Source: Endomychus coccineus
Lineage: Eukaryota; Arthropoda; Insecta; Coleoptera; Endomychidae
Assembly: GCA_958510875.1 (NCBI GenBank)
Contig: OY294067.1
Location: 27,888,912-27,952,911 of the forward strand
DNA: 64,000 nt
Direction: 5' to 3'
Under the pieces are notes generated by a model, which had not been told where the DNA came from, ran no database searches, and worked only from the letters and a program-made list of their open reading frames with translations. Made by a program: the position numbers and the translations under genes. Position 1 is the stretch's first letter. Each line of letters starts with the position of its first letter. Positions 58,736 to 64,000 of the stretch are shown in pieces.

Positions 58736-60110
58736 AATTACAATTTCACGTCAAACAAAACTGCCAAGTCTCTGAAACTATAGGAACGAGCAAGGGCTGT
58801 GTCAACAAGTTTGTAATTGTAAATAATAGGCGTAATTTTTTTGGTGAAAGTCATTACACTGCATTTACTAATATCAAGCTCCAGATGATTGATTACACAC
58901 CAAATACTGAGTACATCCACTTCATTCTGCAGTGAATAACAACATAAAGAATGCTTAACTGCCGAGCAAAGTGTTGAGTCCTCTACGTAAAGAAGAAAAT
59001 AACAGACAAATAAAGGAGAAATGTCATTGATAAATAAATTGAATAGGAGTGGTCCAAGTACTGACCCTTGAGGTACACCTGAGGTGGCATGAAATGAATA
59101 CGATCTAAAAGCTTTATACTCTACATATTGATATGTATTATAAGCTAGCCAAATCGAGGTAGATACAATCAACCTGACTCCCTCATCAATAACTTCAGCC
59201 AAGTATTAACTGTAGCAACCTAAGTTAGTAACAGTTGATCTGCCAGGCATGAACCCATGCTGCTCTGAGATATCTGCAGTTTTACATGATTGAGAGTCGC
59301 ATCATATAAGATATATTCAAATATTTTGCAGAGGTTATTGATGATTGGGCGATAATTAGTAACCTCATGTCTATTACCTTTTTCAAAAATTTGTACTAAT
59401 TTTGAAACTTTCCACAGATTCGGAAAAGTATACGATTTTACGGCTAATGAATATAAAAATGCCAGTGGAGCTACGAATATATTGATGCAATCTTTCACGA
59501 AGAAAGCATCAGGAATTTGGTCTGGACCTTTCGTGTGGCTTGCCTCAAGTTTTTTAGTAACTTGAATCACTTCAGAAGGACTAATAATTGAAAGAGATAG
59601 AATATTATTTTTGAAGTTATCCGACGGTTTTGTATTAGTTGAATTAGAGTCAATATAGATACTTTGAAAGTACTTTGCAAAGACATTAACAACATCATGA
59701 GGACTAGAGTAGCTAAGATTATCAAATTGAACATGTTCAGGAATAGAAACTGCTTTTATTTTTGGTACGAAAAATTGACCAGAAATATTTGGAATTACAT
59801 TTAATGTTATTTTCTATTTTTGATGTATAGAGCCTAAATGAACAGGCAATATCAGTTTAAATTGCCGATCTTAGAGTCTTAAATGCATTATAATCATCCA
59901 GTTCAATAATTTGTGTTAGGTCTGATATTCCTTGTTATGTTAGGTGGAAACTTATTGTTTCTCTTGGAGGAAGTGTTGTAAGATCGAAATAACTAAGCTG
60001 ATTGTTGAAGTATGATAATTTAGGAGATTCAACTGCTACGTCACATTTGTACGAGGCATACTCAGTAATGTTGAAATGGCTCAATAAATACATACAATAA
60101 TATTCTCCTA
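58736..60110 (-). pseudogene. Non-LTR retrotransposon RT, decayed (second lineage)
   Basis: On the minus strand, from about 59780 the linker reads FAKYFQSIYIDS. It is followed by ISPSEVIQVTKKLEAS, HTKGPDQIPDAFFVKDC and RHEVTNYRPIINNLCKIFEY; after a stop and frameshift come SGVPQGSVLGPLLFNLFIND and LLYVEDSTLCS. The catalytic F/YADD is YVED, so the enzyme is dead. The relic ends within the next domain near 58736, before the thumb end. Upstream of 59780 the homology fades by about 60110. The region belongs to a Jockey/CR1-like element separate from the one at 57.9 kb, which lies in the opposite orientation. Confidence 0.85.
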
Positions 60111-60172
60111 GGTAAAGTCAATGAGAGCATCTATAATTGTTTCATATGACATAGAGAGGATATTCGGTGGAA

Positions 60173-60912
60173 TATACCGGGTGTCCCAGTATACATGTGG
60201 ATTATCTCAGTCATTTCAAAAGCTAAAAATTTGAAAATTTTATGATCTACAATGCGTTCAAGGAACCTTCAACTGAGAAAAACAAAAATTGAAAGTCACT
60301 TTCGGTTTGACCGGAAGTGACTTTAACTTTTTTATCTCAAATAGCACCTTGTATATTTTTTGCAATTTTTGATTTCTACTCAAAATTATCTTTCCAACGA
60401 TGTATCACTATCAAAGTTATAAAAAAATGTATTCAAATGTTTCCATGGCACACTAAGGATTTCATTTGAGAATTATTAATTCTTCCAGTTCTACTACAAT
60501 TCTAATAATTTGAAATTTGACGTTCTCTTCATCATCTCGAATGCAAAATTGTTCATGAATTATCAATTATTATTGAAGTCAAAATCAAGATTACACAAAA
60601 TATCGTAGCCTACTGCAATTCTTTCAATTTGAAATTTCAATTGTTGTTTTCTCCATCAAATCAAATGTAAAATTCAAAGTGTGATACATCGTTGGAAAGA
60701 TAATTTTGAGTAGAAATCAAAACTTGCAAAAAAATATACAGGGTGCTATTTGAAATAAAAAAGTCAGAGTCACTTCCGGTCAAACCGCAATTTTTGTTTT
60801 TCTCAGTTGAAGATTCCTTGAACGAATTGGAGATCACGAAATTTCCAAATTTTTATCTTTCGAAATGGCTGAGATAATTCATTGGAACAGGTATACTGGG
60901 ACACCTTGTATA
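60173..60912. repeat. Foldback element, ~740 bp, arms ~235 bp
   Basis: The left end TATACCGGGTGTCCCAGTAT and the right end ATACTGGGACACCTTGTATA are inverted, and the arms match inward to TATCTTTCCAACGATGTATC near 60408 and its complement near 60682. The arms contain CACTTCCGGTCAAACCG. Probable TA target. It is non-coding and MITE-like. Confidence 0.9.
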
Positions 60913-61709
60913 GCAGCACGAATATATAAACACAGCTTCCAATACTAAATTTGATACCTACGATATTCTAATTAGGCATAAGAGAACGAATATTATTAGA
61001 TCAATCTCAATAGCAGAAAACTTACTATTTACAGCTAGTAATACACCACCAACACGCGATAACTGTAATTGTCGAAAATTGCGATATGTTCTAAAGATAA
61101 TACGTTGTGAGAAGCTCAGAATTATTTTTTCAGCCACATCAGTGGCTCAATCAGAAATGTGAAATATCAACTAAATTACGGGCTCGGCGCGACCGAACTT
61201 GCATTTAAGATTTTAATAACACCTCAGAAGTTTTCGGTTCAAGAAACAAAATTCAAATTGGGCAAACAATCTCCTACAATACTCTGTACATTTTAGACAT
61301 TAAAAAAGACAATTAATTAGAATCTTTTAGAATACAGAAATACATTAGGAGTAATACTACGTTACGGCTAAACGATCGATTACATAGAAAATAAAATCCC
61401 GCAAACAAAAATGTTCGTTAGAATGGGTGGATGCTCTGGGATGCAATCATTATTGAAGCAAATTCATCGTTGGAATTACGGGAATTTCGAACCTTCCACC
61501 TGTTAAGACGTACTCTATTACTAAACTAGCCCGGAAGGGCGTGAAGATTGATTGTATAGGATTGTTATTTTTTTGTGTGAAGGCCTTGTTAGTTTTCTAT
61601 TATCATAAAAGTACCATAAATAACTATTTGCGAACAATTGATAAAATGTAAACGATTCAAAATTAGTTTCATGGGCTTAATATATCCACTTGGTAAGTGA
61701 TAAACTCAC
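60913..61709. other. No gene seen
   Basis: Unassigned AT-rich DNA to the donor of the next candidate exon. Confidence 0.4.
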
Positions 61710-62033
61710 CTTTTGCAGAAGATTGGGTCGATCTTCAGACTCAGTTAAAGAAGAGTTATTGTTATATGTTACGTATGTAGGTTCTGGTCTGTTTGCTTCC
61801 ATAATTTTTACAGCTTGCAACCTTCGTCTAAGATTTTGCAAAGCACACGCTTCTTCTCTTCTCCTACTTGGTTGATAAACAGGAGCAGATGGTAGAACGG
61901 CAAATTGGGGTTCAGTCGATGTATTAGCAGTTAACAATCGTTGGCTAGCACTTGGCTTGGTTTTGTTATCCGTGAGAAGTTGTATGTTTGGCGGACATAT
62001 AGATGTCTGGGAACCAATACGAGGAAGATCCAT
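61710..62033 (-). CDS. Candidate 5' coding exon, gene unknown
   Basis: The minus-strand frame opens at ATG 62033 with MDLPRIGSQTSICPPNIQLL and continues with a proline/serine-rich segment and a basic helix-like stretch (SRRREEACALQNLRRRLQAV, then IMEANRPEPTYV). It ends at a good donor (CAAAAG|GTGAGT) in phase 0 after 108 codons. It sits about 15 kb upstream of the CAP exons on the same strand, but the CAP exon at 46626 needs an incoming phase of 2, so at least one unseen exon would have to lie between. It may belong to an independent gene. The upstream frame stays open for about 20 more codons, so the exon may be internal. Confidence 0.45.
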
Positions 62034-62729
62034 GATCAACGCTTCGTAATAAGAGAGTGTATACGATGAGTATTTTATTGTAGATATGATTGCAGAATCG
62101 TGTGAGTTTAAGGAGAAATATGAAAATACCTTATGATTGTCTTCATCATCTGAAACAACAAAAACATTCTTGTTAGAATTAGTTAACGCAGAAAAATGTA
62201 CTGAAATTCATTTTAAAAAGGCGGTGCCAATTTCTACCCTTCAAAGGACATGAACTGAAAAAAGGGACTTAAAATATTGTTACTTGTTGATAACGTGTTG
62301 ATAAAGAATTAAAACCCATTTTTTGGGTTTTACTTTTTACACACCATTACGAAAGATCATGTATGGTGTATGATATTTTAAATTAAGAGAATAAGGAACG
62401 TTCAAAAGTTATTTAGTTTCAAAAGCGGAAAAATGGAACCCAATCAATTATCCAAATTGGAGCATTCACTTTCAAATAATTCGATGAAATTTAGAAGTTT
62501 CAATCATCATTCTTCAATAATTAACAAATTCGTTTTCTAAATTTGTAATCAATTTCATTTATAGATATGGCATATGTCATGTTCAAATGGTATGTGGGTC
62601 AAACTAGAAGGACTAGAGAGACGTAATACTGACAAATCATCATCAGCAGAACATTTAAATACAGTAGGGACAAATATTTAGGTAATTTAGAAAGATGGAA
62701 ATATATAAGTGTATACCCAGATAGCATAA
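62034..62729. other. Spacer, with a PLE nuclease trace
   Basis: A GIY-YIG-like relic may lie at about 62580-62710 on the plus strand: CSNGMWV followed by ERR, then a KYLGNLERW-like end as in the 14.1-kb PLE relic. It is frameshifted and short. Confidence 0.35.
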
Positions 62730-63010
62730 AATCTCGTGTAAATATTGTTACAATATTGACGCAATATTGTTAATGAAATCAATATTGATGGTATTGTAAA
62801 AATATTGTGCCAATATTGTTTCGAAATATTGAGGCAATATTTAAGTATCAATATTGTAGGTAAATTGTACTTGACGATATTGTGATATCAATCATAATTC
62901 TTTATCTTTACAATATATTCAATATTCATATAATATTTCTTCAAAATTATTGTATCAATATTGTAGGTAGATTGTAATATACGATATTGTGAATTCAACC
63001 ATGATTCTAT
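62730..63010. repeat. AATATTG-rich cluster with ~111-bp partial tandem duplication
   Basis: Many copies of AATATTG, several as the palindrome CAATATTG, crowd into 280 bp. Two longer segments, starting TATCAATATTGTAGGTA near 62847 and 62958, repeat with ATTGTA.TT.ACGATATTGTGA following each. Function unknown. Confidence 0.7.
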
Positions 63011-63030
63011 ATAAATACAATACAGAAAGT

Positions 63031-63740
63031 CGATATTGATACAAAAGGAAATTCAACACCAAATGCACGAAATAAAAACAGTATTAGATAAAATTCTATT
63101 ATCAGATACCCTAAATGAAGAAGATATTGATCAAAATCCTTTAAAATCAAATGATGAGCTGGACAATGTAGAAAAGAAATTAATAGAGGGACCGAAACTT
63201 TGATGCAAGTGATGGTGTTGTTAGTTATTTATGATACATATGTATTTGCTTACGAACTTTATCCACTCTTATTCATGTGTTAATTATGTTACCATCTGTA
63301 TAACTTATATCATGGGAAAAAGGAATCAGAAAAAATATGTTATAGATTAATATTGCTCTACTTGAACTGTATATAATTCTTTCCTTGTTTCACAATTATT
63401 TGTTATCGCTTTATGTTTTATTTTTCTTACTACAGACTTGTGATTTGAGCTTAGCAGGTGGGGATTCGTTGAGATCCTACATCTCAAATATGATGAAGAA
63501 ATTATTGAATCGTGAAATGAGTCTCAAATATTCTAGCAAGGGCAGGAATGGGAAACTTGATTTTTCGAGCTTGACAATTTGTGATGCAGTTATAGGTATA
63601 TACAAGTAACACTTATCAACATTAATTTTAGTAGCTACGAGACGAAGATGTAATAATGCCACAGACATCGAGATCATGAGAATCATAGATAGCACCTTAG
63701 CCACTGCAGAAGACCGAGAAGTTTCAAGATTAAGCTGTTA
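63031..63740 (+). pseudogene. DUF4806-like protein fragment
   Basis: DUF4806 proteins are an expanded insect family of unknown role. The plus strand from about 63031 reads an amphipathic stretch (HEIKTVLDKILLSDTLNEED), ending LIEGP, where a missing base breaks the frame before the ETLMQV continuation that the family would have. After an intron, the exon 63436-63595 reads GGDSLRSYISNMMKKLLNRE and MSLKYSSKGRNGKLDFSSLT, the conserved core, then ICDAVI. A third piece 63632-63740 reads ATRRRCNNATDIEIMRIIDS and ends at TAG; the intron between (63596-63631) is only 36 bp, suspiciously short. The whole could be a decaying duplicate. Confidence 0.65.
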
Positions 63741-63748
63741 TTCGTAGC

Positions 63749-64000
63749 AAGTGCATGAAGACAACTCTTGAAAATCAAATGAATCATAAAAAGTACACTC
63801 AATTCAATAATATCTATAAATTATTGAAAGAAAAAGACTTGAAAGCAGATAAGGGAAATTCCCTGGTGAAAGTTTATCACAATTCGGTAAATACCTTGTT
63901 GAATGATGGTCCCTATGAGCAGATTACCAGAAATCCTTCGTCAAAATGCATTAAACTAGACAATAATTCATTAAAATCCTGTACAGCTCTAATCTCCTAT
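63749..64000 (+). pseudogene. PLE reverse transcriptase N-terminal region, runs off the window
   Basis: The plus-strand frame is open to the window end. It reads QFNNIYKLLKEKDLKADKGN, then SLVKVYHNSVNTLLNDG and YEQITRNPSSKCIKLDNN. The motif KADKGNS in this position is the conserved start of Penelope-like RT domains (K/RADKGN...V). It begins directly after the DUF4806-like stop, so the PLE is probably inserted there. The catalytic part would lie beyond the window. It may be coding or decayed; it is too short to tell. Confidence 0.7.

Noticed and set aside
61710..62033. Direct joining of this exon to the CAP exon at 46626
   Set aside because: The donor is phase 0 but the CAP exon needs phase 2, so a direct splice would break the frame.
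1..64000. CRISPR arrays, tRNA and rRNA genes, bacterial-type operons
   Set aside because: None seen; the tandem repeats have no spacer structure, and no cloverleaf or rRNA core was recognised by eye.

Overview
ORGANISM. This is AT-rich nuclear DNA of an insect, judged from single-copy genes with short introns (many of 50-110 bp) that resemble metazoan or insect families, and from a dense load of Penelope-like, hAT, mariner, MULE, P-like and non-LTR elements. A beetle is plausible, but nothing seen here fixes the order. There is no bacterial operon structure, CRISPR array, rRNA or tRNA gene that I can recognise. LAYOUT. 0.6-6.4 kb: a satellite array of about 17 monomers of ~341 bp, part of it organised as a 3-monomer (1023 bp) higher-order repeat. 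7.7-21.4 kb: transposon-rich, with a small foldback, a hAT copy with perfect 8-bp target duplications, a 2.3-kb almost perfect palindrome made of two 5'-truncated Penelope-like (PLE) copies, a 3.2-kb foldback with another element nested in it, a second hAT family, and a non-LTR reverse-transcriptase tail. 22-26 kb: an LTR-element primer-binding site, a non-LTR RNase H relic and a broken mariner. HOST GENES. All four recognisable or candidate host genes in the body of the window lie on the minus strand. They are a Mos-type Ser/Thr kinase (five exons, 26386-29824), the mitochondrial ribosomal protein mL46 gene (33880-34958, first exon unresolved), a GAPR-1-like CAP-domain protein (42543-46626, 5' end open), and a candidate coding exon at 61710-62033. 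A DUF4806-like gene fragment lies on the plus strand near the right end and runs into the N-terminal part of another PLE reverse transcriptase. 47-61 kb: foldbacks and ~150-bp tandem modules sharing one core sequence, a non-autonomous hAT-like MITE, a ~4.0-kb MULE carrying a nested hAT copy, and two non-LTR RT relics. HOW IT FITS TOGETHER. The host genes are unrelated housekeeping or signalling genes whose introns have collected transposons: an RT relic in the third Mos intron, and PLE and P-like pieces in the CAP introns. The most interesting non-coding signal is a set of hammerhead-ribozyme-like motifs attached to PLE-type tails. The one at 57148-57189 keeps the conserved core and a matching stem I. 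A palindromic PLE-like junction at 52.3 kb restarts with the sequence expected just 3' of that ribozyme's cleavage site. I found no clearly new protein-coding system. The strongest candidates for follow-up are the ribozyme/PLE junctions, the PLE palindrome, the satellite higher-order structure, and the CAP protein lacking both acidic cavity residues.
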